Positions 7,819-15,983 of a stretch of DNA of 45,487 nucleotides are shown here, one piece after another. The stretch's first letter is position 1; each line of letters begins with the position of its first letter. The position numbers and the translations under genes are program-made. The DNA comes from JANLYQ01 sp031365725. Its GTDB lineage: Bacteria > Actinomycetota > Actinomycetes > JACCUZ01. Below the pieces are notes generated by a model that worked only from the letters and a program-made list of their open reading frames with translations, was not told the origin of the DNA and made no database searches. The stretch covers positions 1 through 45,487 of the forward strand of contig JANLYQ010000118.1 of assembly GCA_031365725.1 (NCBI GenBank). The letters are read 5' to 3'.

Positions 7819-8807
7819 GGCGCCCCCGCCTCGGTCGCGACCGACGGTCGCCCGACGTGCACGCACGCAGCCAGGTGGTCAGGGGCAGCAACCCGCAGCC
7901 GCACGTCGTCCTGCCGGCAGGCCGCAACTGCCTCGGCGCAGCGCAGGTGGAACGGACACCCGGGTGGCAGGTCGCCGGGCCACGGGGGGTCGCCGGGCAG
8001 ACCGCGCGGCGCGAAGCGGGCCGACGGGTCGCCGATCGTGGGGAAGGCCGCGGACAGCGCGCGGGTATAGGGGTGCCTCGCGCGGTCGAGCACGTCGCCG
8101 GACGGGCCTTCCTCGACGACGCGCCCGGCATACATGACCGCGAGCCGGTCGCAGGTGGACGCGAGCACCGACAGGTCGTGGCTGATGACGACCAAACCCA
8201 GACCTAGCTCAGCGACCAGGCCGGTGAGCAGGTCGAGCACCTGCGCCTGCACCATCACGTCCAAAGCCGTGGTCGGCTCGTCGGCGATGATCAGCCGCGG
8301 CGAGCACGCCAGCGCCATGGCGATCATCACCCGCTGCTTCTGCCCACCGGAGAGCTCGTGCGGGTACGACGAGGCGAGCCGGCCCGGCAGCCCGACCTGG
8401 CCGAGCAGCCGGTGGACCCGCGCGTCGAGGTCGCCGCGGCTGACGGTGCAGTCGTGCAGCGACACGGGCTCGGCGATCTGGCGACCCACGCGCTGCAAGG
8501 GGTTGAGCGAGTGCAACGCCCCCTGGAAGACGATGGCGGCGGTGGCCCAGCGCACCGCCCGCAACCGGCCGAAGGACATGGCCAGCACGTCCTCGTCGTC
8601 GAGCAGCACCCGACCGGTGACCTTCGCGCTCGCCGGGGTGAGTCGCAGCACGGTGGCGGCCAACGTCGACTTGCCGGAGCCGGACTCGCCCGCCACGCCG
8701 AGCGACGTACCGGCGTCGACCTGGATCGTGACACCACGCACGGCGGGCACCGGACCTTCGGCGGTGCGATAGGTGACACTCACGTCCTCGAGGGTCAGCA
8801 CCGCCAT
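7815..8807 (-). CDS. Opp/Dpp-type ABC importer ATPase (OppD/DppD-like)
   Basis: A 330-residue ATPase. It has Walker A GESGSGKST, a Q-loop region FQGALHSLNPLQ, signature LSGGQKQR, Walker B LIIADEPTTALD and switch VISHD. The ALDVMVQAQVLDLL stretch and the C-terminal PGCPFHLRC domain are characteristic of OppD/DppD. It would pair with the OppF-like partner as a heterodimer below the two permeases. ATG 8807 lies one base after the stop of the upstream permease gene; an open frame further upstream is antisense-like noise within that permease. Substrate class by family is peptides or nickel, but in this locus an N-methylated compound is plausible. Confidence 0.9.
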   Translation of the reverse strand: MAVLTLEDVSVTYRTAEGPVPAVRGVTIQVDAGTSLGVAGESGSGKSTLAATVLRLTPASAKVTGRVLLDDEDVLAMSFGRLRAVRWATAAIVFQGALHSLNPLQRVGRQIAEPVSLHDCTVSRGDLDARVHRLLGQVGLPGRLASSYPHELSGGQKQRVMIAMALACSPRLIIADEPTTALDVMVQAQVLDLLTGLVAELGLGLVVISHDLSVLASTCDRLAVMYAGRVVEEGPSGDVLDRARHPYTRALSAAFPTIGDPSARFAPRGLPGDPPWPGDLPPGCPFHLRCAEAVAACRQDDVRLRVAAPDHLAACVHVGRPSVATEAGAP

Positions 8808-8808
8808 G

Positions 8809-9705
8809 TCAGCGCCCCTGCGGGTCGAGCACGTTCTCCAGCGCCCGGCCGACCAGGGTGAAGGCGAGCACGACGACGACGACCGCGAGGCCGGGCGGCA
8901 TGAGGTACCACCAGGCGCCGGAACTGATAGCCCCGTTGGAGAAAGCGCTGTCGAGCATCGTGCCCCATGACACCCGGAAGGGATCGCCGAGACCGAGGAA
9001 CGACAACGTCGTCTCGGACAGGATCGCGATGGCCACGGTGAGAGTCGTGTTGGCGAGCACCAGCGGCATGACGTTGGGCAGCACGTGCCGTGACATCTGG
9101 TGCCAGTGGCCGCCACCGAGCACCCGCGCGCGCTCGAGATAGGGACGGGCCTCGACGGACAGGGTCTGTGCGCGGACCAGCCGAGCGGTGCCGGGCCAGG
9201 AAGTGACGCCGATGACGATGACCACGTTGAGCAGCGACGACCCGAGAACCGAGGCGAGTGCAATGGCCAGCGGCAGGAACGGGATGACGAGGAACCAGTC
9301 GGTGACCCGCTCGAGCAGCGCACCGGCGACGCCGCGGAAGTGGCCCGAAGCGATGCCGACCAGCGTGCCGATAGCGACCGAGATCACCGTGGCTGAGAGC
9401 CCGACCAGCAGCGACACCCGCGCGCCCCACACCACGAGCGCCAGCACCGAGCGGCCGGACTCGTCGGTGCCCAGCCAGTAGTGCGCGCTCGGCCCGGTCA
9501 GCGGTGTGCCCGTCGCGGCCGTCACCTTGAGCTGGTCGGAGTCGAAGAGCAGCGGTGCGGCGAGCGCCAGCACCACGAACGCAGCGAGGACGCCAAGCCC
9601 CACCAGGCCGGCCCGTTGCCGCCGGAACTGCGCCCAGAACCTGCCCAGTGCCGCCGTACGTCGTCCCGCCGTGACTTTGCCCGGAGTCTGAGTGGGGTTG
9701 CTCAT
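8809..9705 (-). CDS. ABC importer permease (OppC/DppC-like)
   Basis: A 298-residue inner-membrane protein. The first membrane helix (~residues 33-52) is followed by the OppC-type N-terminal extension, including GTDESGRSVLALVVWGAR. The coupling-loop EAA motif region is around ARVLGGGHWHQMSRHVLPN. Six hydrophobic segments are visible. ATG 9705 overlaps the stop of the OppB-like gene (ATGA), indicating coupled translation and equal stoichiometry of the two permeases. It belongs to the importer operon that reads from ~12.56 kb down to 6.83 kb. Confidence 0.9.
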   Translation of the reverse strand: MSNPTQTPGKVTAGRRTAALGRFWAQFRRQRAGLVGLGVLAAFVVLALAAPLLFDSDQLKVTAATGTPLTGPSAHYWLGTDESGRSVLALVVWGARVSLLVGLSATVISVAIGTLVGIASGHFRGVAGALLERVTDWFLVIPFLPLAIALASVLGSSLLNVVIVIGVTSWPGTARLVRAQTLSVEARPYLERARVLGGGHWHQMSRHVLPNVMPLVLANTTLTVAIAILSETTLSFLGLGDPFRVSWGTMLDSAFSNGAISSGAWWYLMPPGLAVVVVVLAFTLVGRALENVLDPQGR

Positions 9706-10694
9706 GTGCGCACCCGCGGGTCGACGGTCGCAACCACGACGTCAGCAAGCACGTTGAACACGACGACTGACAGCGAGAACAGCAGAAAGATGGCCTGCAG
9801 CAACGGGATGTCGGGACCGCGGATGGCCTGATAGCTGAGCAGGCCGAGACCGGGCCAGGAGAAGACGGTCTCGACGGTGATGGCGCCCGACACCACGAAA
9901 CCGATGTTGAGGAACACCAGTGTGATGGTGGGCAGCAGCGCGTTGGGTACGGCGTGGCGACGCCGCACGAACCGGTCCATCAGTCCCTTGGCGCGCGCGG
10001 TGGTCAGGTAGTCCTGCGACAGCTCGTCGACCAGCGAGGACCGCATGACTAGGGAGTACTCCGCGAGATAGGCCAACGTGAGGGTTGCGGCAGGCAGTGC
10101 GAGGTGCCACGCCTGGTCGAGGACCCCGTCCAGCGACCACGGGTCGAGGCCCGGGGTGATGGTGCCCCCGCTGGGGAAGATGCCGGGGAAAAATCCGAGC
10201 CCGGTGCTGAAGAGGATGAGCAGCACCATGCCGAGCCAGAACTCCGGCATCGCGTACAGCGTCAAGGTGATGCCGGTGCTGACCCGGTCGAAGGTGCTGC
10301 CGCGCTTCCAGCCGCCCTTGATGCCGATGGCGATGCCGATGACCGCCGACAGCACCGTCGAGGTGCTCAGCAGCACCAGCGTGGGCCACACCGAGTCACC
10401 GATCACCGACCACACCGGTCGGGAGAACTGGATCGAGTCGATGGTCGAGGAGAACGGGTTGCGCACGTAGTGCAGGAACTGGGTGCCGAGCGGCAGGTTG
10501 AGCTCGTGGCGCAGGGCGCGCAGCTGGCTGCGGTCCATGTTGCGACCGCGGGTGTACAGCGAGATGGGGTCGCCCGGCAGCAGGCGGAACAGCATGAAGT
10601 TGAAGACGAGGACGAAGCAGATGGTGCCGGAGCCGGTGGCGATGCGCCTTCCGGCGTACGACGACAGACCGGAGCGGCCGGGCCTACTCGACAT
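9702..10694 (-). CDS. ABC importer permease (OppB/DppB-like)
   Basis: A 330-residue permease with an N-terminal helix, a FRLLPGDPIS segment typical of OppB/DppB, and an EAA-type loop (DYLTTARAKGL...HAVPNALLPT). The GAITVETVFSWPGLG stretch near the C terminus is the family hallmark. ATG 10694 was chosen because it lies within the end of the binding-protein gene (11-bp overlap); longer frames extend deep into that gene. It pairs with the OppC-like subunit to form the translocation pore. Confidence 0.9.
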   Translation of the reverse strand: MSSRPGRSGLSSYAGRRIATGSGTICFVLVFNFMLFRLLPGDPISLYTRGRNMDRSQLRALRHELNLPLGTQFLHYVRNPFSSTIDSIQFSRPVWSVIGDSVWPTLVLLSTSTVLSAVIGIAIGIKGGWKRGSTFDRVSTGITLTLYAMPEFWLGMVLLILFSTGLGFFPGIFPSGGTITPGLDPWSLDGVLDQAWHLALPAATLTLAYLAEYSLVMRSSLVDELSQDYLTTARAKGLMDRFVRRRHAVPNALLPTITLVFLNIGFVVSGAITVETVFSWPGLGLLSYQAIRGPDIPLLQAIFLLFSLSVVVFNVLADVVVATVDPRVRT

Positions 10695-12564
10695 CGTGGT
10701 CGGACACCCGCCGACGCCGGAGGACGACGAACAAGCCAGCCAGCACCAGACCACCGGCCGCCACCGACCCGATCACCATGCCGGTGCTGCTCGACGAGCC
10801 GCGGGACGTGCTGGCCGGTCCGGCTGAACTCTTCTTGCCACCGGTGCCGGTGCCGGCCGAATGACTGGCGGCACTCACCGGGCGCAGGCTGCGATAGCTG
10901 GCCGTGCCGTACTGGTACAGCAGCGCACCGTCGGGTTCCGGCTGCGGCAGCAGACCGGTGAAGCGGTCCGACCGGTAGGCCTCGAGATCGTCGTAGTAGC
11001 AGGTGACGAGGTAGGGCGTCTGCTCGTAGAGGATCTTCTGCATCGCCTTGACCGTCTCGGCCCGTTGGGCCGGGTCGATCTGCTGCGCCTGCTGGGCGAA
11101 AAGTGCGTCATAGGACTTGTCGCAGAAGAACGAGTCGGACAGGTTCGCGTAGATGCTGCCGGCGTCCTTGTACGACCGACTGGCGCAGGTGAAGGTCGAG
11201 AGCTGGTAGTTGGGGTCGGGCTCGACCACCCAGCCCCACTCGAACAGGTCGAACTTGCCCTGGCCGATGATCTCGGTGAGTGAGTCCTCCGAGATGATCT
11301 TCGTCGTCATCTTGATGCCGACGTCCTGCAGCCAGCCGGCGACGAACTGCACCGACTGCTGGCTCGTCTGCGAGCTGCTGCGTCCGAAGAGCCGGAAGGC
11401 CAGCGGCTTACCGTTGCCCGGCATCCGGCGGATCCCGTCCGCGCCCTTGGCGTAGCCTGCGGCATCGAGCATCGCGTTGGCCTTGGCCGGGTCGAACGTG
11501 TAGGCGCTCGCACCCGGGTCGTAGTGCAAGGCCTTGTAGATGCTGGGGATCACGCTGGTGCCAGGAGTCCCATGGCCGCCGAACACCTTGTCGACCAACG
11601 CCTTGGTGTCGATGGCGTAGGCCAGTGCCTGACGGAGCTTGGGGTCCTTGAGAGCGGGGTGGCCGTCACCGATCGGCGTACCGTCGTCGAGGGCAGCCCC
11701 GGTGTTGAAGGCGATCTCGTCGAAGCCGGAGTAGGTCGCCGACACGCTGGTCACACCCGGGGCGTCCTTGAGGCTGGAAAAGACGTTGGTGCCGAGGTTG
11801 TCGGCAAAGTCGATCTCGCCGCGACGCAGCGCCTGGGCGAGGCTGTCCTGGTTCTGGAACACCCGGAAGACCAGCTCGTCGACAGCCGGCTTGCCACGGA
11901 AGTACGCCGGATTGGCCTTGAGCCGGATGAACTGACCTTTCTTGTGCTCAGTGACGAGATAGGGGCCGGACCCGACGCTGACGCCGGCCACCGGCTCGTT
12001 GGCGAAGCTCTTGACCTTTTTCTCGTCGATCGCCTTCCAGATGTGCTCCGGCAGGATGTAGACGTAGAGGTGCAGCATGATCGGCGTCGGCTTCTTGACC
12101 TTCATCACGACCGTCTGGTCGTCGGTCGCCACGACCGAGGTCAGGCCGCTGACGTAGTTGCCGTAGTTGGTCTGCTCGTACTTGCCGGCCCGCACGCGGT
12201 TGAAGGTGTAGGCCACATCCTTGGCCGTCAGCGGCACGCCGTCGGACCAGGTGAGCCCGGCCTTGAGGTGGTAGGTCCAGGTGAGTCCATCGGCCGAGGT
12301 GTCCCAGCTCTCGGCCAGTCCCGGGGTGGTGCTGAAGTCCTTCTGCGCGTAGTCGGTGAGCGTCTCGTACTGCAGCTGGTAGATCTCGTAGGCCGCAGAC
12401 GCGATGCCGGTGAAGGGGTTGAGCGAGTCGACGTCCTGCGTGAGGCCGACTGTGAACGTGGTCGATGTCGTCGCACGTGCCGAGGTGAGAGCTGCTCCAG
12501 GCAACGCCGCCAACGCCAGGGAGGCCGCCGCTGCCACCGCCACGAGGACGCGTCGACCGCGCAT
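10684..12564 (-). CDS. Substrate-binding protein of the ABC importer, C-terminally membrane anchored
   Basis: A 626-residue SBP family 5 protein (peptide/nickel/opine type). It has a Sec signal peptide (residues 1-~31, MRGRRVLVAVAAAASLAL...) without a lipobox Cys. The binding fold follows, with GLTQDVDSLNPFTGI and the family motif GLAESWDTSADGLTWTYHL. After residue ~555 comes a Ser/Gly/Thr-rich linker, then a hydrophobic helix (about 596-615) and RRRR. So it appears anchored by a C-terminal transmembrane helix instead of a lipid, which is atypical for an SBP. ATG 12564 has GGAGG four bases upstream. It is the first gene of the importer operon and carries a palindromic operator 94 bp upstream. 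The ligand is unknown. Confidence 0.9.
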   Translation of the reverse strand: MRGRRVLVAVAAAASLALAALPGAALTSARATTSTTFTVGLTQDVDSLNPFTGIASAAYEIYQLQYETLTDYAQKDFSTTPGLAESWDTSADGLTWTYHLKAGLTWSDGVPLTAKDVAYTFNRVRAGKYEQTNYGNYVSGLTSVVATDDQTVVMKVKKPTPIMLHLYVYILPEHIWKAIDEKKVKSFANEPVAGVSVGSGPYLVTEHKKGQFIRLKANPAYFRGKPAVDELVFRVFQNQDSLAQALRRGEIDFADNLGTNVFSSLKDAPGVTSVSATYSGFDEIAFNTGAALDDGTPIGDGHPALKDPKLRQALAYAIDTKALVDKVFGGHGTPGTSVIPSIYKALHYDPGASAYTFDPAKANAMLDAAGYAKGADGIRRMPGNGKPLAFRLFGRSSSQTSQQSVQFVAGWLQDVGIKMTTKIISEDSLTEIIGQGKFDLFEWGWVVEPDPNYQLSTFTCASRSYKDAGSIYANLSDSFFCDKSYDALFAQQAQQIDPAQRAETVKAMQKILYEQTPYLVTCYYDDLEAYRSDRFTGLLPQPEPDGALLYQYGTASYRSLRPVSAASHSAGTGTGGKKSSAGPASTSRGSSSSTGMVIGSVAAGGLVLAGLFVVLRRRRVSDHDVE

Positions 12565-12657
12565 CAGACCTCCACCGATGTCGTGTGCTCGCAAGATCAG
12601 GGCTCGCACGTCGTTTCCTCGCATCTTCGTGGGTGGCAGTCGCAATGTCACGCGTTC

Positions 12658-12677
12658 TGCTGAGTCACGAGTCAGTA
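12658..12677. promoter_or_regulatory. Second copy of the TetR-type operator
   Basis: TGCTGAGT (12658-12665), four bases, AGTCAGTA (12670-12677): the arms match at six of eight positions, and the minus strand reads TACTGACTCGT exactly as in the copy at 6816-6835. It sits 94 bp upstream of the binding-protein start and 36 bp upstream of the divergent oligopeptidase gene, so it could affect both. Confidence 0.6.
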
Positions 12678-12700
12678 ACACGCAGTCCGATGGGCCCGAC

Positions 12701-12706
12701 TAGCGT
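12701..12706 (+). promoter_or_regulatory. -10 hexamer TAGCGT, leaderless oligopeptidase gene
   Basis: TAGCGT ends six bases before the GTG at 12713 with no ribosome binding site between, the geometry of a leaderless transcript. This supports the GTG over the ATG at 12728. Confidence 0.55.
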
Positions 12707-12712
12707 GACGGC

Positions 12713-14809
12713 GTGCCCTCCGACGACATGCCCTCCCGCCGACCTCCACAGGCGCCACGTCGGCCGCCGCCGCGGACCCCCGGCGCGGTGGGTGCCCTGC
12801 AGACTGATGACTTCGCCTGGATGCGGCGGACCGACGACCCCGAGCTGCTGGCCTATCTCTCCGCCGAGAACGACTGGTGCGCCGAGGCGACCGGGCACCT
12901 CGAGGGGCTGAGGGCCGAGATCGAGGCAGAGCTCGCGGCTGCCCTGCCCGACGACGACGTGTCGGCCCCCTGGCGGCGAGGGCGATGGGAGCACCGCACC
13001 AGGCGCCCGGCCGGCACGCAGTACGCCGTGCACGTGAGACGCGCGCTCGACGACACGTCAGCGGCGGAGCAGGTGCTGCTCGACGAGAACGCGCTGGCGG
13101 CCGGGCACGACTTCCTCGAGCTGGGCGTGAGCGAGCCCAGCCCCGACGGGCAGCTGGTGGCCTACTCGGTGGACCACGACGGCGGCGAAGTCTACTCGTT
13201 GCGATTCCGCGATGTCGCGAGCGGCGCCGACCTGCCAGACGAGGTGCCCGACACCTACTACGGCCTCGGCTGGGCCGCGGACAACGGCAGCGTGCTGTAC
13301 ACGACACTCGACGACGCCTATCGGCCCGACACCGTGCGGCGCCACGTCCTCGGCACGCCGGTCAGCGACGACACGGTCGTGTGGTTCGAGCCGGACCGGC
13401 GGTTCGAGCTCACGGTAGAGGCGACGCGCAGTGGCGAGCTGCTGTTGCTGACGGCACGCAGCCGCGACACGACCGAGGTGCGGCTGGCGCCGACGGCTGA
13501 CCTTGCTGCCGCACCGGTGGTGGTGGCGCCGCGGATGCCCGCGGTGGAGTACTCCGTCGACCATCGGCCAGGCTCCAGCGGTGGCGAGCTTGTCATCGTC
13601 ACCGACCTGGACGCACCGCAGTCGCGGGTGATGACGGCACCGGTCGCCTCGCCCGGGGTGGAGCACTGGATCGAGCTGGTGCCGCACGACCCGTTGGTGC
13701 GGGTCGAGTCGGCGGAGGTGTTCGGCGAGCACGTCGTGGTCGAGGAGCGTTGTGGTGGGGTGCCACGAGTGCGGGTGCTCGACCGTGCGGGCGCGACGTT
13801 GCGCCTGGTGGCACCCGACACCGTCGGTGAGCAGGTCCGTCTCGCCCGCAACGAGGATCCTGCGGTGACCGCCGTACGACTCGTGCGGGAGGGGTGGGTG
13901 CGCCCACCGGTCACCGTCGACCACGACCTGGCCAGTGGCGCCGAGGTGGTCGTGCACGAGCAGCAGGTGCTGCGGTCGTTGGACGGGCTGTCGTGCGAGG
14001 TCGTGCACGCGATCGCCGACGACGGGGTGGCCGTGCCGGTGACGGTGGTGCGGCGGGTGGTTGCTTCGACGGGTGGCGCGACCGGTCCGGCACCGTGCTT
14101 GCTCTACGGCTACGGCGCCTACGAGTCGAGCCTCGACCCCGACTTCTGGCCGGACATGCTGCCGTTGCTGGACCGCGGTGTCGTGCTGGCTGTCGCGCAC
14201 GTGCGCGGCGGCGGCGAGCTCGGGCGCGACTGGTGGCAGCAGGGGCGGTTGATGAGCAAGCGCACAACGTTCACCGACTTCGTGGCGTGCGCGCGGCACC
14301 TGGTCGACTCCGGGGTCGCGGCCCCGGGACGCCTGGCGGCGCGTGGCATGTCGGCCGGTGGGTTGCTGATGGGGGCCGTCGCTCACCTGGCGCCCGAGGA
14401 CTTCGCGCTGATCGTTGCGGAGGTGCCGTTCGTCGATGTGGTCACCACGATGCTCGACGACTCGCTGCCGCTCACCGTCGCCGAGTGGGAGGAGTGGGGC
14501 GACCCGCGCGACCCCGTGGAACGCGACTACCTGCGGAGCTACTCGCCGTACGACAACACGCCCGGCCCTCGCCGACCCGCCCTCCTCGTCACTGCCAGCC
14601 GGCACGACCCGCGGGTCTCGGTGCACGAGCCGGCGAAGTGGGTCGCCCGGATGCGGGCCGAGGAGGAGGTCGAGCCGTCGTCGCGTGGTGCAGCGCTGCT
14701 GCTGCGGACAGCACTCGGCGCGGGTGCACACACCGGCCCCGCGGGGCGCTATGACGCCTGGGCGCACGAGGCGTTCCTGCACTCGGTGACTCTCGACCAC
14801 CTGACCTAG
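12713..14809 (+). CDS. ptrB: S9 family prolyl oligopeptidase (oligopeptidase B-like)
   Basis: A 698-residue cytosolic serine peptidase that would cleave short peptides after basic residues if it is a true oligopeptidase B. The N-terminal ~400 residues form the beta-propeller; HDFLELGVSEPSPDGQLVAYSVD is a typical blade. The C-terminal alpha/beta hydrolase domain has the nucleophile in ARGMSAGGLLMG and the upstream RGGGELGRDWW motif. The acid is in SRHDPRV and the catalytic His in GAHTGPAGRYD. Length matches the family (~680-720). The leaderless GTG was chosen as start. It diverges from the importer operon. Whether it is part of the regulon is open, but a peptidase beside a peptide-type importer is suggestive. 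Confidence 0.88.
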   Translation: MPSDDMPSRRPPQAPRRPPPRTPGAVGALQTDDFAWMRRTDDPELLAYLSAENDWCAEATGHLEGLRAEIEAELAAALPDDDVSAPWRRGRWEHRTRRPAGTQYAVHVRRALDDTSAAEQVLLDENALAAGHDFLELGVSEPSPDGQLVAYSVDHDGGEVYSLRFRDVASGADLPDEVPDTYYGLGWAADNGSVLYTTLDDAYRPDTVRRHVLGTPVSDDTVVWFEPDRRFELTVEATRSGELLLLTARSRDTTEVRLAPTADLAAAPVVVAPRMPAVEYSVDHRPGSSGGELVIVTDLDAPQSRVMTAPVASPGVEHWIELVPHDPLVRVESAEVFGEHVVVEERCGGVPRVRVLDRAGATLRLVAPDTVGEQVRLARNEDPAVTAVRLVREGWVRPPVTVDHDLASGAEVVVHEQQVLRSLDGLSCEVVHAIADDGVAVPVTVVRRVVASTGGATGPAPCLLYGYGAYESSLDPDFWPDMLPLLDRGVVLAVAHVRGGGELGRDWWQQGRLMSKRTTFTDFVACARHLVDSGVAAPGRLAARGMSAGGLLMGAVAHLAPEDFALIVAEVPFVDVVTTMLDDSLPLTVAEWEEWGDPRDPVERDYLRSYSPYDNTPGPRRPALLVTASRHDPRVSVHEPAKWVARMRAEEEVEPSSRGAALLLRTALGAGAHTGPAGRYDAWAHEAFLHSVTLDHLT

Positions 14810-14818
14810 CGCCTCCAG

Positions 14819-15979
14819 TCAGCCGCCGGACACGTCCAGCTCAGCGTCGGGGTCGACGACTCCCCCGTCCCGCCCGGCGAGCCAGCCCTCGGGGAGCACC
14901 ACCCGGCGCGGCGACCCGGCCCGACCGCGCGAGGCTCCCACCGACACCGCCGGGAACGGCTCGGCAGGGTCCAGCGTCGCGAGCAGGTCGTCGAGCTCGC
15001 CCAGGGTGGACACGAGAGCCAGCCGGTGCCGGGTCTCGCCGCCGACGCCGAAGCCCTTGAGATACCACGACACATGCTTGCGAAAGTCGCGGGCGCCCTT
15101 GTCCTCGCCCTGCCAGTCCACCATCAGCCCGGCATGGCGGCGCATGACCGCGGCCACCTCACCGAGAGTCGGGTGCGGCTCGTCCGGCAGTCCGGCGAAC
15201 GCCCGGTCCAGCGAGCGGAACAGCCAGGGCCGACCGAGGCAGCCACGGCCCACGACCACGCCGTCGCACCCGGTCTCGGCCATCATCGACACCGCGTCCG
15301 CGGCCTCCCAGATGTCACCGTTGCCCAGCACCGGGATGCTCGTGACGTGCCGCTTCAGCGCCGCGATCGACGCGCGGTCCGCGACCCCGGAGTAGGCCTG
15401 CGCGGCAGTGCGTGCGTGCAGCGCGATCGCCGCGACACCCTCGTCCTCGGCGGCGCGCCCGGCGTCGAGGAAGGTCAGGTGGTCCTCGTCGATGCCGCGG
15501 CGAATCTTCATCGTCACCGGGATGTCGCCGGCCGCGCGGACAGCGGCGCGCAGCACGGCACGCAGCAGGTCGCGCTTCCACGGCAGGGCAGCACCGCCGC
15601 CCTTGCGCGTCACCTTGGGCACCGGACAGCCGTAGTTGAGGTCGATGTGATCGGCGCGGTCCTCGGCCACGATCATCGTGACGGCCTCGCGCACGACCGC
15701 CGGGTCCACGCCGTACAGCTGCAGGCTGCGCGGGGTCTCGCTCGGCCCGAACTCGATCAGCCGCATCGTCTCGGCGTCCCGCTCGACCAGGGCGCGGGTC
15801 GTGATCATCTCGCTGACGTACAGCCCGCCGCCGTAACCGCGGCACAACGTCCGGAACGGCTGGTTGGTGATACCGGCCATCGGCGCCAGCACGACCGGCG
15901 GCGACACGACATGCGGCCCGATGCGCAGCGGCCGAGCAGGGACGAGCGCCTCCGTCGGCGCGTCAGCAGTGACAGTCAC
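14819..15979 (-). CDS. dusB: tRNA-dihydrouridine synthase
   Basis: A 386-residue FMN enzyme that reduces uridines in the tRNA D-loop using NADPH. The TIM-barrel starts with LAPMAGITNQPFR. The catalytic Cys is in DLNYGCPVPKV, followed by RKGGGAALPW; MKIRRGID and VLGNGDI are further FMN/tRNA contacts, and GRGCLGRPWLF follows. The GTG at 15979 was taken. A GACAAT hexamer at -12 to -7 suggests it can be transcribed leaderless, although it also lies four bases after the preceding lipoprotein gene. It converges with the oligopeptidase gene with nine bases between stops. Confidence 0.93.
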   Translation of the reverse strand: MTVTADAPTEALVPARPLRIGPHVVSPPVVLAPMAGITNQPFRTLCRGYGGGLYVSEMITTRALVERDAETMRLIEFGPSETPRSLQLYGVDPAVVREAVTMIVAEDRADHIDLNYGCPVPKVTRKGGGAALPWKRDLLRAVLRAAVRAAGDIPVTMKIRRGIDEDHLTFLDAGRAAEDEGVAAIALHARTAAQAYSGVADRASIAALKRHVTSIPVLGNGDIWEAADAVSMMAETGCDGVVVGRGCLGRPWLFRSLDRAFAGLPDEPHPTLGEVAAVMRRHAGLMVDWQGEDKGARDFRKHVSWYLKGFGVGGETRHRLALVSTLGELDDLLATLDPAEPFPAVSVGASRGRAGSPRRVVLPEGWLAGRDGGVVDPDAELDVSGG

Positions 15980-15983
15980 CCGA

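Noticed and set aside
6826..10694. Three importer genes of exactly 993 bp each
   Set aside because: Lengths are coincidental; OppB-, OppD- and OppF-like proteins are different or only paralogous, and no duplication is seen at the DNA level.
13058..14800. 580-residue open frame antisense to the oligopeptidase gene
   Set aside because: High-GC codon bias keeps the opposite frame open; the product is Arg/His/Gln-rich with no domain, while the sense strand encodes a complete peptidase.
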